64,000 nt of DNA from the NCBI GenBank assembly GCA_965219935.1, contig CBDCOU010000003.1:992001-1056000 (forward strand), given 5' to 3'. Origin of the DNA: Bin34 sp965219935. Lineage in GTDB: Bacteria > Chloroflexota > Anaerolineae > Caldilineales > Caldilineaceae. Below the pieces are notes generated by a model that saw only the letters and a program-made list of their open reading frames with translations, had not been told where the DNA came from and did not search any database. Shown one piece after another: positions 55,955 to 64,000 of this stretch (position 1 is its first letter; every line of letters starts with the position of its first letter). Both the position numbers and the translations under genes were made by a program.

Positions 55955-56458
55955 TCAGCGCGGTGCGGAGCGCGCCAAGGGTACGATTTCGGGGTCCAGC
56001 AGGTCCACGAGATCACAGGTAGCCATGCAAACCTGCCAACCCCTGGCACCTGCGCTGACCACCACGCGGTCATGGTCCAGGGCCGACACGTCCAGAAACA
56101 TTCGGCACCGTTTTCGGTACAACCCCACGGGGCTGATGCCGCCCGGCTCCATTCCCGACCAACGCTGCGCCTCGGACCTTTTGGCCATCGCAGCCTTTCG
56201 AACCCCGGCCAGCCGGGCCACCGCCTTCAGGTCCAACTCAGCGGCTCCCGGAAGCAGGCACACCAACTTTGCGCCGTCGGGCTGTTCCTCCGCAACCAGG
56301 GTCTTGAACACGCGAGCCGGGGGCAACTCGAGGGCTTGGGCGACCTGGACCGCACTGTGAACCTCTTCGCTCCAAGTGTACTTGAGCACGTTGAAAGCGA
56401 TGCCGGCACCGTCCAGGATTCTGGTGACGTTGTTCCGAAATCGCTGCTTCGAGGCCAT
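55955..56458 (-). CDS. Cys-tRNA(Pro)/Cys-tRNA(Cys) deacylase, YbaK/EbsC type
   Basis: A 167-aa single-domain trans-editing enzyme that removes wrongly attached amino acids from tRNA. It follows YbaK: LDGAGIAFNVLKYTWSEEVH, the VFKTLV strand with the conserved Lys, LVCLLPGAAELDLKAVARLAG, and GGISPVGLYRK. Conserved GxxxP and Lys residues argue for a YbaK/ProX-type hydrolase. ATG 56458 has no strong ribosome site; the earlier in-frame start at 56506 lacks similarity. It faces the SIS gene tail-to-tail with an 81-base gap. Confidence 0.9.
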   Translation of the reverse strand: MASKQRFRNNVTRILDGAGIAFNVLKYTWSEEVHSAVQVAQALELPPARVFKTLVAEEQPDGAKLVCLLPGAAELDLKAVARLAGVRKAAMAKRSEAQRWSGMEPGGISPVGLYRKRCRMFLDVSALDHDRVVVSAGARGWQVCMATCDLVDLLDPEIVPLARSAPR

Positions 56459-56587
56459 GGGATGCCGATGCGGTTTCGTTAAGCGGAACAGCCGCCTGCA
56501 TGGCACAGGCGGCTGTCAACCCGGGCTTGAGGCTCTTCGGCCCGATACCGCCAGACCGCGGACGGGACTCGGTTGGGGGGTGGAAGC

Positions 56588-57535
56588 CTAGCTGAAGGTA
56601 ATCGTGATGACGGCGTCCACCTCGTTGACAACCTGAGCCCACAGGGCGGCCAACTGCAGGGACTCGACCATGCCTTCCATGCCGGGCATGGACTGCAACA
56701 GGGCCAGCACGTTGAACAGTTCGCCGCTGGACGTGGACAGCAGCGGCAGATCGTTGCCGTTGACCGACAGCGACAGTCCGTCGGCCAGGGTTCGGACCCG
56801 CAACTGGCTGATGCCCATGCCAGTGATGGTTGCGACCTGTTCAACCGGGATGGACTGGGCAGCACCCAGGGCTTCCATGGCCGCGGCATCCATGCCACCA
56901 ATCGTCACGGCGCCATCCGCGTCGACGAAAATCGGGACGTTGATGGTCGGCGTCTGCTCGACGCCCGACAGCAGCCACTGGGCCACGTTGTCTACGGGAT
57001 CCATCGCAGATTCCTGCATCACCGGAATGGTATCCGTGCCCGCCGTCGGCTCGAATTTCGCAATCACGCCAATGCCCAGGTTTTGCGCCAGGGGCAGGAC
57101 CGCCCCCAGCGTAGGCGCCACCCCGCCCAAGGGTGAACCTGTGCCGCCGAGGTCGTCGATGACCATGGCCAAGGTGTTGAGGGATTCATCGTCGTAGGAC
57201 AGCGAGCCCAGCATGAGCAACCCGTTGACGCGGATGAGAACGCCGTTGGGCGCAACCTCGAGACTCACATGCTGGATGTTGGCAGCCTGCATCTGCCCCA
57301 CCGTGTCGGCGCCAATGTTGATGCCCGAGCCGCCGATCAACTCGCCGATGCCAACGCCACCAACGCTACCGTCGCCGTTGGCATCGAAGTCAATGACAAG
57401 AAACGGCAGGTCAATCGCAAGTTCATCTTCCCCGGCCATGGCAGCCGTGGCGCCGCCGCTTGGTCGGGACAAGCAGCCAGCCGCCAGCAACGACAACACG
57501 GCGAGAACCCAGAGAATTACCAATTTGCGATGCAT
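56588..57535 (-). CDS. Lipoprotein with a duplicated domain and Ca-loop-like motif
   Basis: A 315-aa secreted protein. Residues 1-20 form a signal ending LLAAGC, so Cys21 is probably lipidated. Two copies of an approximately 85-residue unit are visible: 44-128 and 199-283. Each has an acidic glycine loop (DFDANGDGSVGGV at 49-61; VDADGAVTIGG at 204-214), then a strand with LIRVNG or LSLSVNG, and a helix with SLNTLAM or LFNVLAL. The first loop resembles a dockerin or EF-hand loop but lacks the final Glu. ATG 57535 has GGAGG nine bases upstream; an ATG at 57544 touches that site. Function unknown. Confidence 0.75.
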   Translation of the reverse strand: MHRKLVILWVLAVLSLLAAGCLSRPSGGATAAMAGEDELAIDLPFLVIDFDANGDGSVGGVGIGELIGGSGINIGADTVGQMQAANIQHVSLEVAPNGVLIRVNGLLMLGSLSYDDESLNTLAMVIDDLGGTGSPLGGVAPTLGAVLPLAQNLGIGVIAKFEPTAGTDTIPVMQESAMDPVDNVAQWLLSGVEQTPTINVPIFVDADGAVTIGGMDAAAMEALGAAQSIPVEQVATITGMGISQLRVRTLADGLSLSVNGNDLPLLSTSSGELFNVLALLQSMPGMEGMVESLQLAALWAQVVNEVDAVITITFS

Positions 57536-57727
57536 GGACTTCATCCTCCCTGCTGCAGACGTTGCGGCAGCAATGACGTTTGGAATGGCAACGAATGCTG
57601 GAAACCCAACGGGTTTCGAATGTGAATGGCAACAACAGGCACTCGCGTTCGCATACCCGGCCCGTTGCACACTGACTCTACCAAAGCACCGCGGGCCCAT
57701 CGGCTTGCCGGAGGGAGGTATGGGACC

Positions 57728-58702
57728 TTAGGGAAGCTGTCTGCGACCGGGCTGCCGGGGTTGCCCGGCGGCTTGTTCCGCCTTGCGCTGCCTGTAGCGG
57801 AGGGTCGCCTCCTGGCGCGAGGCGTAGCGTCTCCGTTCGCGCGACAGCCAACGGAGAGGTTCTTGGCCGGTGTCCACCAGCCGACCCGACACCACGTACC
57901 CGGTGTGGGCCGTCATCTGGTCCTCCGGACGCAGGCGATCGGGCACCGGCTTGTACCGTCGCACCAGCACTTCCTCCACCTTGAGATCGGCACAGCCGGT
58001 TTCCTCGAGTGACCGGACTTGCTGGGAGACCTGATTGGTGGTGGGCAGGAACGCCGCCACGACGGAACCCGGTTGCACCAGGGAACGGACAGTTCCGAGC
58101 ACCTGCCATGGTTCCCGCATGTCAAGGAGCGCGGCATCGGCCGGCCGTTCCAGCACACATTCCGCCAAGTTGCCCAGACGGGCGTCCACCCAGCGCACCA
58201 AACCCGTGCGCTCAAGGTTCCGCTGGGCCCGTTGGTACATTGCCTCGTTCTGTTCGCAGGTCACCACGCGGCCATGTGGCGCCACGGCCCAGGCCAAGGC
58301 CGTCGTCATGACGCCGCTGCCGGTGCCGGCTTCTAGGACAACCGAACCGGACCGGATCCCGAGCCGCTGGACCAGGAGGGCCGCATCCTTGGGATAGATG
58401 ACCTGGGTCGCCCGTTTCAAGTGAAGCATCAAGTCTTCCAAACCCGGTCGCAGCACAAGATAGGACTCGCCGCTGTGGGCCATGCCCTCGGTACCCCACG
58501 CCTTGCCGATCAGATCGTCGTGTTCGATGATGCCGATGTGGCAATGAAACCGCCGGCCCGACTGAGGCACCAGCAGGAACCGCTTCTCATGTTCGGTCAA
58601 GACTAGGGTTGGGTCGCCGGCCCCGACCAGGTTGGATACCATCGGAACCTCGGCCCCTGCCGGACCCGAGGTTCCGTGCTGGGAAGTCGCCAAGTCACTC
58701 AC
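57728..58702 (-). CDS. trmI: tRNA (adenine-N1)-methyltransferase, TrmI type
   Basis: Makes m1A58 in the T-loop of tRNA. The 324-aa protein has an N-terminal beta domain (LVLTEHEKRFLLVP, FHCHIGIIEHDDLIGK) and a SAM-dependent Rossmann domain with VVLEAGTGSGVMTTAL, VTCEQNEAMY and AALLDMREPW, the TrmI/Trm61 signatures. The C-terminus carries a basic Arg/Gln-rich extension of about 30 residues. Start is GTG 58702, overlapping the glycosyltransferase stop and preceded by GGAGG at seven bases; codon 21 ATG is an alternative. Probably co-transcribed with the glycosyltransferase. Confidence 0.9.
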   Translation of the reverse strand: MSDLATSQHGTSGPAGAEVPMVSNLVGAGDPTLVLTEHEKRFLLVPQSGRRFHCHIGIIEHDDLIGKAWGTEGMAHSGESYLVLRPGLEDLMLHLKRATQVIYPKDAALLVQRLGIRSGSVVLEAGTGSGVMTTALAWAVAPHGRVVTCEQNEAMYQRAQRNLERTGLVRWVDARLGNLAECVLERPADAALLDMREPWQVLGTVRSLVQPGSVVAAFLPTTNQVSQQVRSLEETGCADLKVEEVLVRRYKPVPDRLRPEDQMTAHTGYVVSGRLVDTGQEPLRWLSRERRRYASRQEATLRYRQRKAEQAAGQPRQPGRRQLP

Positions 58703-59844
58703 ACCGCGTCCTCCCTCAAGCGTCGGTAGAAGCGGTCCAGATACAAGGCCAGTTCGGGCCAGTTCGGCATCGCTTGAACACCGACGTCCTTGCAGCGCGG
58801 TGGTGATGCACCGCATGCATCGGCAACCGATTGGGCGAAGTCCTCCGGTGAGGCGTGCCCCGGTACCGACGTCATTCCCGGTACGGCGCGATATCGCTGC
58901 TGCTCGCCGACGCCGGAAACCACACAAGGCAGACCCAGTTGACTGAGATCCAGCAGACGCACGCTGCACTTTGCCATGTTGTCGACCGAAACCCGGGCCG
59001 GGGCGATGGCACAGCGAGCGGATGCGGCCGCCTGCAGCACCTGCTCCCGCGTCAGGTAGCCCAGCCACTCCACCGAACCTTGGCCGCTACCTTTCCCCAA
59101 CACTGCCCGAAAGGGAAGATCGAGTTCCGGAACGACCGGCTTGCCGGCGACCAGCAATCGAACGCCCGGCAGGCTGCCGGACAGAGCCGACCAGAACCGG
59201 GACATCCAGTCGACATCAACCTCGGTGAACCGCGTGAACCAAAGGATCGCCGAGTCGCCGGCGGCCCTCCGACTCGCCTCGGGGGGTTCAGCCGCCCATC
59301 CATTGGGCAGATACAACACAGGGACACCCGGATTCAGGTGCCTGACTCTACGAACCAGCCATTGGCTGGCCGCGGTTGCCCCGTGGCAATGCCGCACACC
59401 CCATTCCTCCTGCCAGGCCAATGCGGTGCGCACCGCCAGGCGGTTGGTAGCCGAGGGCGACCACGCCTGTTCCCAGTCGTCGACATCCAGCACAATTCTC
59501 GCGCCCAATCCTCCGGTCGCCAACGCTTGTGCATAGGCCAGGTACTGGCATGCACCGGCATGCAGGCGCGGCTTGACGATGTGCAGCACGTCCGGTGTCG
59601 AGGCAAGCACCCGTGCCCACATACGAAACACGGTCCCGGCCACGCCGCCTGTTAGTTTCACCTGCCGCACGCACACCCCTTCCACCAATTCGATTCCGGG
59701 TGTGCTCCCGGGCGTATCCCACGGCGGCACGAGGACTTCCACGTCGTGGCCCAAGGATGCCAACCCCTGCGCCAAGGGCAAGGCTCGCGATCGGACCGTG
59801 GCCTTGGTCTCGAGACCGAACGGAGCGGCAAACAGGATGCGCAC
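58699..59844 (-). CDS. Glycosyltransferase, GT4-like
   Basis: A 381-aa GT-B glycosyltransferase. It begins MRILFAAPFGLETKATVRSR with a Gly loop and HDVEVLVP, as in GT4 members; LHIVKPRLHAGACQYL and the C-terminal domain with VEWLGYLTREQ, APARVSVDNMAKCSVRLLDL and the nucleotide-sugar region follow. The usual EX7E motif is replaced by DNMAKCSVRLLDL, so exact family membership is uncertain. No membrane helix. ATG 59844. Its stop overlaps the trmI GTG by three to four bases. Acceptor unknown. Confidence 0.83.
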   Translation of the reverse strand: MRILFAAPFGLETKATVRSRALPLAQGLASLGHDVEVLVPPWDTPGSTPGIELVEGVCVRQVKLTGGVAGTVFRMWARVLASTPDVLHIVKPRLHAGACQYLAYAQALATGGLGARIVLDVDDWEQAWSPSATNRLAVRTALAWQEEWGVRHCHGATAASQWLVRRVRHLNPGVPVLYLPNGWAAEPPEASRRAAGDSAILWFTRFTEVDVDWMSRFWSALSGSLPGVRLLVAGKPVVPELDLPFRAVLGKGSGQGSVEWLGYLTREQVLQAAASARCAIAPARVSVDNMAKCSVRLLDLSQLGLPCVVSGVGEQQRYRAVPGMTSVPGHASPEDFAQSVADACGASPPRCKDVGVQAMPNWPELALYLDRFYRRLREDAV

Positions 59845-59928
59845 TTGAAGTCAGACCGACGGGTTTTGAACGCGTTGCACGGGGCGCCTGCCCGAACGGA
59901 TGTGGTTTTCATCCGGGCCGCAGGAGGA

Positions 59929-59946
59929 TCCCGACCGAAGTCGGGA
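59929..59946 (+). promoter_or_regulatory. Hairpin and -10-like box upstream of the UPF0182 gene
   Basis: TCCCGAC-CGAA-GTCGGGA is a 7-bp hairpin immediately followed by TATAGAAT (59948-59955), a good -10, 37 bases before the ATG. No -35 is visible, so the hairpin could be a protein-binding site that replaces it or a terminator of the divergent side. Confidence 0.4.
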
Positions 59947-59991
59947 GTATAGAATAGGGGTTCACACGAGGATTTGAGGAATGTTCCCATA

Positions 59992-62964
59992 ATGACCAAG
60001 TCCAACGGCCGCGACCCGTTCAGGGACCTGCTTGAACAACTGCAGCAACGCGAACAATCCGAGCAGGCCAGCGGCAACGGGAATCTCACCCCGTCGCTTG
60101 AGGGTGGCAGCAACGATCCCGGCAACGGCGATGGAGAGGAAGTCATCAGGGAAGAAGCCCCGCAATTCGGGGGCCGGCGCCTGATCTGGTCAGTGGTTCT
60201 GTTTCTGCTCATCATGCTGAGCACGCGCCTGCTCGGCTACTTTACCGATTGGCTGTGGTTCGACAGCCTCGATCTCACATCCGTCTACGTGACGCGCATC
60301 CTGGCGTCCGGCACCACGTTCCTGGTTAGCGGCATCCTGTTTTGGCTGTTGCTGGCGGGCAACATCTGGTTGGCGTCCCGCATCAACCGGGACACCGAGG
60401 GCTCGACGCTCGACAGCACGGCCCAGGAGATGGTCGGCTTCCGGGTCACGCCGCTGCTCTATGTCGGTTCCGCCATCCTGGCCGTCATGTCCGGTTTGGC
60501 CATGATGTCCCTCTGGGAGGAAATCCTGCTCTACCTGAATCAGGTGGAGTTCGGGCTGGCGGATCCGATCTTCAACCGGGACGTCGGGTTCTTCGTGTTC
60601 TCGCTTCCGATCTGGCAGGCCGTGCGCAGTCTGTTGCTAACGGCTTTCGTCTTTGCCCTGATCGGCACCATGCTGGTGAACGGCTTCAACTGGCGGCAGT
60701 GGTTCGAGGATCGCCGAGTCAAGACCCACCTCAGCCTACTTGTCGTCGCGATCCTGCTGTTGCTTACCTGGCAGTACCGGCTGCAAAGTTTCGACTTGGT
60801 CTACAGCAGCCGGGGTGCCGTCTTTGGTGCGGGCTTCACGGATGTCAACGCGCAACTGCCGATTTACCAGACCCTGTTTTTCGTTACGCTGGCCATCGCT
60901 GCGCTGGTTCTGGTCAATATCTTTCTCAAGTTCGCTTGGAAAGTGATCGTCTACGCACTGGGCATCTGGGTCGTGGTGGCCGTGCTGGCGGGGAACTTCG
61001 TCCCCAACCTAATCCAGCGGTTCGTCGTCAATCCCAACGAGTTCATTCGCGAAGAACCCTATATCGAACACAACATTGCCCTCACGCGCAAGGCCTACGA
61101 TCTGGATACTCTCGAATCGGTTGCCTTCAACGCCCGTGAGACCCTGACGCTGGACGACCTGACGCGTGAAAACGAAACCATTGCCAACATCCGCCTGTGG
61201 GACTACCGCCCCATGCGGATTTCCTACAACCAGCTGCAGGTCCTGCGCCAGTACTACGAGTTCCAGGACATCGACATTGATCGGTACGTCGTCGACGGGA
61301 CCCTGAAGCAGGTCCTGCTGGCGGCACGCGAGCTTGACCCGCGGCAACTGAGCGGCGAGGCCCAGACCTGGGTCAACGAACGGCTGGTGTTCACGCACGG
61401 GTACGGCGTGGCGGCCTCGCCGGTGGCGGAAATCACGTTTGACGGCAATCCCACGTTCATTCTCAAGGACCTGCCGCCCAAGGGGTCGATTCCGGTCGAA
61501 AAGCCGCAGTTGTACTTCAGTGAGCTCAGCCACAACTACGTCATCGTCAATACCGACACGGAGGAGTTCGACTATCCAAGCGAGGAGGGCAACGTCTTCA
61601 CCCGGTTCGATGCGGACAGCGGCATTCGGATCGGCAACCTCCTCACGCGGCTGGCCTTCACCATCCGGTTCGCCGACACGAACCTGCTTCTGACCGGCGC
61701 CATCGGTCCCGAAAGCCGGCTTCTGTGGAAGCGCAACATCTACGAACGGCTGCAGGAGATTGCGCCGTTCCTGGTCTACGACGACGACCCCTACATCGTA
61801 ATCGGCGACGACGGCGGCCTGTACTGGTTCGTGGATGCCTACACGACCAGCCTGCGTTTCCCGTACAGCCAGCCGTCCACCCTGAACCGACCGCTCAACT
61901 ACATCCGCAACTCGGTCAAGGTGATTATCAACGCCTACGACGGCGAGGTCGACTTCTACCTGGTCGACGAATCCGACCCGATCGCCGCCGCCTACCAGAA
62001 GGTGTTTCCGCGGTTGTTCACTGACTTCGCGGAGATGCCGGACGGGCTGCGCTCCCACATTCGCTTCCCGCAGGATCTCTTCACGGTCCAAGCCCGGATT
62101 CTGACCGTGTACCACATGACGGAACCGAACGAGTTCTACAACCGCGAGGATGTCTGGCAGTGGCCCCAGGAGTACTTCGACAACCAGCCGCGGGAGATGG
62201 AGCCATACTATGTCCTGATGCAGCTTCCAGGCAGCGACCAACTGGACTTCAACCAGATCCTTCCGTTCACGCCGGCCAACCGCAAGAACATGATTGCCTG
62301 GTTTGCCGCCAAGAGCAATCCGGACGAATACGGCGAGAAACTGCTGGTTACGTTCGGCAAGGACTCGCTCGTGTACGGCCCCGAGCAGATTGAGGCCCGG
62401 ATTGATCAGGATCCGACCATTAGTGCCCAGTTGAGCCTGTGGAACCAACAAGGAAGCCAGGTGATTCGGGGCAATCTGCTGGTCATTCCGCTGGGCAACA
62501 GCCTCCTGTATGTCGAACCGCTCTACCTCCAGGCGGCAGCAGGCATTCCCGAGCTGAAACGCGTGATTGTGGCAGCCAACGACCGCGTCGTGATGGCACC
62601 CAACCTGGGCCTGGCACTGGTCGAAGTCTTCGGTGAAGGCCTCCTGGACGACGAGGTCCTGGCCGACCTGGTGGGCGAAGGAGCTCTCCTGGAACCGAGC
62701 CCCGTTGCCGAAACCCTGTCCGAACCGGCGGAGCCTGCGGCCCAACCCCAACCGGACGTTGCGGTTCCTCCGCTTGTCGAACTGGAAGGGGCGTCGCTAA
62801 CCCAGTTGATCGTAGCCGCCAACGACGCCTATGCAACCGCCATCCAAGCACAACAGGCTGGCGACTGGGCGGGTTACGGGGATGCACTCGCGAGGTTGGA
62901 GGCAGTGCTGGTCCAGCTTGCAGAAGAGGCAAGCGCAGTTCAGGCAAGTGGTACCGACACCTAA
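59992..62964 (+). CDS. UPF0182 family membrane protein
   Basis: A 990-aa protein of a family found mainly in Actinobacteria, Cyanobacteria and Chloroflexota, without a known function. A charged cytoplasmic N-terminus of about 60 residues precedes seven predicted membrane helices (60-345; e.g. LIWSVVLFLLIMLSTRLLGY), followed by a large extracytoplasmic domain of about 600 residues (VNPNEFIREEPYIEHNIALT, YFSELSHNYVIVNT, PRGFVDAYTTSLRFPYS-type text). The last 100 residues are a Pro/Glu-rich linker and a helical end. ATG 59992 has GAGGA 11 bases upstream; TTG 59974 is an alternative. Length fits the family. Confidence 0.92.
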   Translation: MTKSNGRDPFRDLLEQLQQREQSEQASGNGNLTPSLEGGSNDPGNGDGEEVIREEAPQFGGRRLIWSVVLFLLIMLSTRLLGYFTDWLWFDSLDLTSVYVTRILASGTTFLVSGILFWLLLAGNIWLASRINRDTEGSTLDSTAQEMVGFRVTPLLYVGSAILAVMSGLAMMSLWEEILLYLNQVEFGLADPIFNRDVGFFVFSLPIWQAVRSLLLTAFVFALIGTMLVNGFNWRQWFEDRRVKTHLSLLVVAILLLLTWQYRLQSFDLVYSSRGAVFGAGFTDVNAQLPIYQTLFFVTLAIAALVLVNIFLKFAWKVIVYALGIWVVVAVLAGNFVPNLIQRFVVNPNEFIREEPYIEHNIALTRKAYDLDTLESVAFNARETLTLDDLTRENETIANIRLWDYRPMRISYNQLQVLRQYYEFQDIDIDRYVVDGTLKQVLLAARELDPRQLSGEAQTWVNERLVFTHGYGVAASPVAEITFDGNPTFILKDLPPKGSIPVEKPQLYFSELSHNYVIVNTDTEEFDYPSEEGNVFTRFDADSGIRIGNLLTRLAFTIRFADTNLLLTGAIGPESRLLWKRNIYERLQEIAPFLVYDDDPYIVIGDDGGLYWFVDAYTTSLRFPYSQPSTLNRPLNYIRNSVKVIINAYDGEVDFYLVDESDPIAAAYQKVFPRLFTDFAEMPDGLRSHIRFPQDLFTVQARILTVYHMTEPNEFYNREDVWQWPQEYFDNQPREMEPYYVLMQLPGSDQLDFNQILPFTPANRKNMIAWFAAKSNPDEYGEKLLVTFGKDSLVYGPEQIEARIDQDPTISAQLSLWNQQGSQVIRGNLLVIPLGNSLLYVEPLYLQAAAGIPELKRVIVAANDRVVMAPNLGLALVEVFGEGLLDDEVLADLVGEGALLEPSPVAETLSEPAEPAAQPQPDVAVPPLVELEGASLTQLIVAANDAYATAIQAQQAGDWAGYGDALARLEAVLVQLAEEASAVQASGTDT

Positions 62965-63000
62965 TCCCAATAGATTTCGCCATTTGCCACCCCGGCGGTT

Positions 63001-63029
63001 CGGAAAGCCGGTACCCAACCCGGCTTCCG
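63001..63029. terminator. Hairpin between convergent genes (UPF0182 and exonuclease)
   Basis: CGGAAAGCCGG pairs with CCGGCTTCCG, about 10 bp with a bulged A and an eight-base loop. No T-run follows on either strand. Probable bidirectional transcription end. Confidence 0.5.
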
Positions 63030-63147
63030 TGCCCCGTTGTCAGAGCGGTAAGGCACCGTTCCGCCAATGTTTGAAGCTGAATTGGCAACGGGCAATTCGG
63101 TCGAGTCAGCCGCGCGAGCAAGTACATCGCGTGCGCAACACTCGCGT

Positions 63148-63726
63148 CTACCGGAATACGAATCCCAGGCAGCCACGGCGGTTCCTGGAGGAATTGGTGT
63201 CTTTGTCGCCACCGGAATCAACCACCGCCCGCATGACAGCCAGAGCCGTTTGGCAGTCAGCCAAAGCATCATGGACAGCCGCGACCTGTACCCCTTCCTG
63301 CGTCGCGGCTTCGATCAGACTGTATCTGAGGCCCGGTCGGAGATGTCGGTACATCTGCATGCAACACTGCCACTCACAGCGCGGACCGGGCATACCATGG
63401 CTGGTGCAAGTCTGAGCAATCATCCGCTCGTCGAAAGGCGCGTTCCAAGCCAGAACCGCGTTGGCCCGTTCAAGACGCTTCCTTAACTTGGGGTACACCC
63501 GTGCCCAACGCTTGGCACCGTGCCGCCTGAGTTTCCTGCGCGTCCAGCCGTGAATTTGGGTCGCTCTCGCAGGAATTTCTTCCTTGGCTCGCACCAATTC
63601 ATTCATCAGAGGCTCGCCGCGGGTGTTGAGTACCGCAACTTGAATCACCTGGGCATTGGCGTCAAAGCCAGTAGTTTCCGTGTCAACAATCACGACATCG
63701 TGCCTGTCCAGCAACTCTTCAAACAT
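63148..63726 (-). CDS. DEDDh 3'-5' exonuclease (DnaQ-like)
   Basis: A 192-aa exonuclease with the three acidic motifs: VIVDTETTGFD near residue 13 (Exo I), WNAPFDERM (Exo II) and VHDALADCQTAL (Exo III, with the H-x4-D of DEDDh enzymes). It could be a proofreading epsilon-like subunit, RNase T or a stand-alone nuclease. A basic insert (RRKLRRHGAKRWARVYPKLR) between motifs I and II may bind nucleic acid. ATG 63726 starts at the domain edge; ATG 63792 adds 22 residues. Convergent with the UPF0182 gene. Confidence 0.88.
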   Translation of the reverse strand: MFEELLDRHDVVIVDTETTGFDANAQVIQVAVLNTRGEPLMNELVRAKEEIPARATQIHGWTRRKLRRHGAKRWARVYPKLRKRLERANAVLAWNAPFDERMIAQTCTSHGMPGPRCEWQCCMQMYRHLRPGLRYSLIEAATQEGVQVAAVHDALADCQTALAVMRAVVDSGGDKDTNSSRNRRGCLGFVFR

Positions 63727-63926
63727 TGTTCTCTTTGGGTAGTCAACATGGTCATGATCCAATCCCTGGAAGGGCTGCGCATTGTTGCGCATGGTTGGTG
63801 CAACGGACGAAGGCCAACGCCAATGGGATCGACTTCCGTCGCCTGATTCCAGCCGGTGGAATCCTGTGTCCACGGCCGGCACGGACGCTCCAAATCAACC
63901 CAACCACCCCAACAGGACCGCAAAGT

Positions 63927-63956
63927 GATGGAGCCGGGTTTGCACCCGGCTCCATC
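63927..63956 (-). terminator. 13-bp hairpin downstream of the partial tRNA
   Basis: GATGGAGCCGGGT and its exact complement pair across a four-base loop, nine bases after the tRNA 3' end in the minus direction. Only ACTTTG follows, so the T-run is poor, but the stem is very stable. It probably ends the tRNA transcript. Confidence 0.6.
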
Positions 63957-63965
63957 GATCATCAA

Positions 63966-64000
63966 CGACCCCGAAAGGATTCGAACCTTTGACCTTCTAG
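63966..64000 (-). tRNA. Partial tRNA (3' part; gene continues past the right edge)
   Basis: The minus strand shows a T-arm AAAGG-TTCGAAT-CCTTT followed by the acceptor strand CGGGGTC and discriminator G. The variable region AAGGTC and the G73 resemble arginine tRNAs, but the anticodon is outside the window, so identity is not assigned. CCA is not encoded. Confidence 0.85.

Noticed and set aside
58703..59068. N-terminal extension of trmI to 59068
   Set aside because: It lies inside the upstream glycosyltransferase gene and is rich in Arg/Gly/Cys without domain similarity; GTG 58702 has a good ribosome site.

Overview
The window reads as a piece of chromosome from a high-GC, free-living or host-associated bacterium of the phylum Chloroflexota, most likely near Caldilineales/Anaerolineae. 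This is an inference. It rests on Tat-type lipoprotein sugar-binding proteins, a menaquinone pathway, a type-B succinate dehydrogenase (sdhCAB), a UPF0182 membrane protein, a ferredoxin-type 2-oxoacid oxidoreductase, and several PhyH dioxygenases and sulfatases. No rRNA is present to settle the taxonomy. Promoters that can be read resemble TTGACt-17/18-TAgAAT, so the housekeeping sigma factor looks standard. GTG and TTG starts and one- to four-base gene overlaps are common.

Layout. 1-6761 (+): end of a TetR regulator, then a tightly coupled menaquinone operon menF-menD-menB-menE-menH. 7103-10690 (+): a MenI-like hotdog thioesterase, an unrecognised lipoprotein, an amidohydrolase and a secreted trypsin-like protease. 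10749-11850 (-): a stable-RNA unit in which a strong promoter drives RNase P RNA and then tRNA-Leu, Ala, Gly, Phe, Gln and His. 12058-21086 (-): two carbohydrate ABC importers (binding protein plus two permeases each, no ATPase), separated by moeA and a PhyH dioxygenase. 21548-24479 (+): korA-korB. 24629-25306 (-): a PlsC-type acyltransferase. 25790-28081 (+): ammonium transporter with a textbook terminator, then a second PhyH protein. 28145-32886 (-): icd-sdhC-sdhA-sdhB. 33092-39214 (-): a catabolic cluster of two sugar-isomerase-like TIM barrels, a Gfo/Idh/MocA oxidoreductase and two formylglycine sulfatases, abutted by an internally deleted TnpB-like remnant (39229-39804). 40103-40920 (+): two tandem paralogous four-helix membrane proteins. 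40951-51183 (-): fabF, an SH3 lipoprotein, and a 70-aa protein/polA/argS/serA unit preceded by a GT2 glycosyltransferase. 51271-54659 (-): an EF-G-like GTPase and an acyl-CoA dehydrogenase. 54827-55873 (+): a double-SIS protein. 55955-59844 (-): a YbaK/ProX deacylase, a lipoprotein with a duplicated domain, TrmI and a GT4 glycosyltransferase. 59992-62964 (+): the UPF0182 protein. 63148-64000 (-): a DEDDh exonuclease and the 3' part of a tRNA.

How the genes fit together. Menaquinone from the men operon is the expected acceptor for the succinate dehydrogenase. Isocitrate dehydrogenase, 2-oxoglutarate:ferredoxin oxidoreductase and SdhCAB give three consecutive TCA steps within about 11 kb. The two sugar importers, the sulfatases, the TIM-barrel epimerases and the MocA oxidoreductase point to scavenging of (sulfated) carbohydrates.

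No CRISPR array, phage or intact insertion sequence was seen. The items most worth a second look are the deleted TnpB-like gene, the RNase P RNA-headed tRNA unit, the duplicated-domain lipoprotein, the paired four-helix membrane proteins with conserved histidines, and the trypsin-like protease whose activation site is not tryptic.
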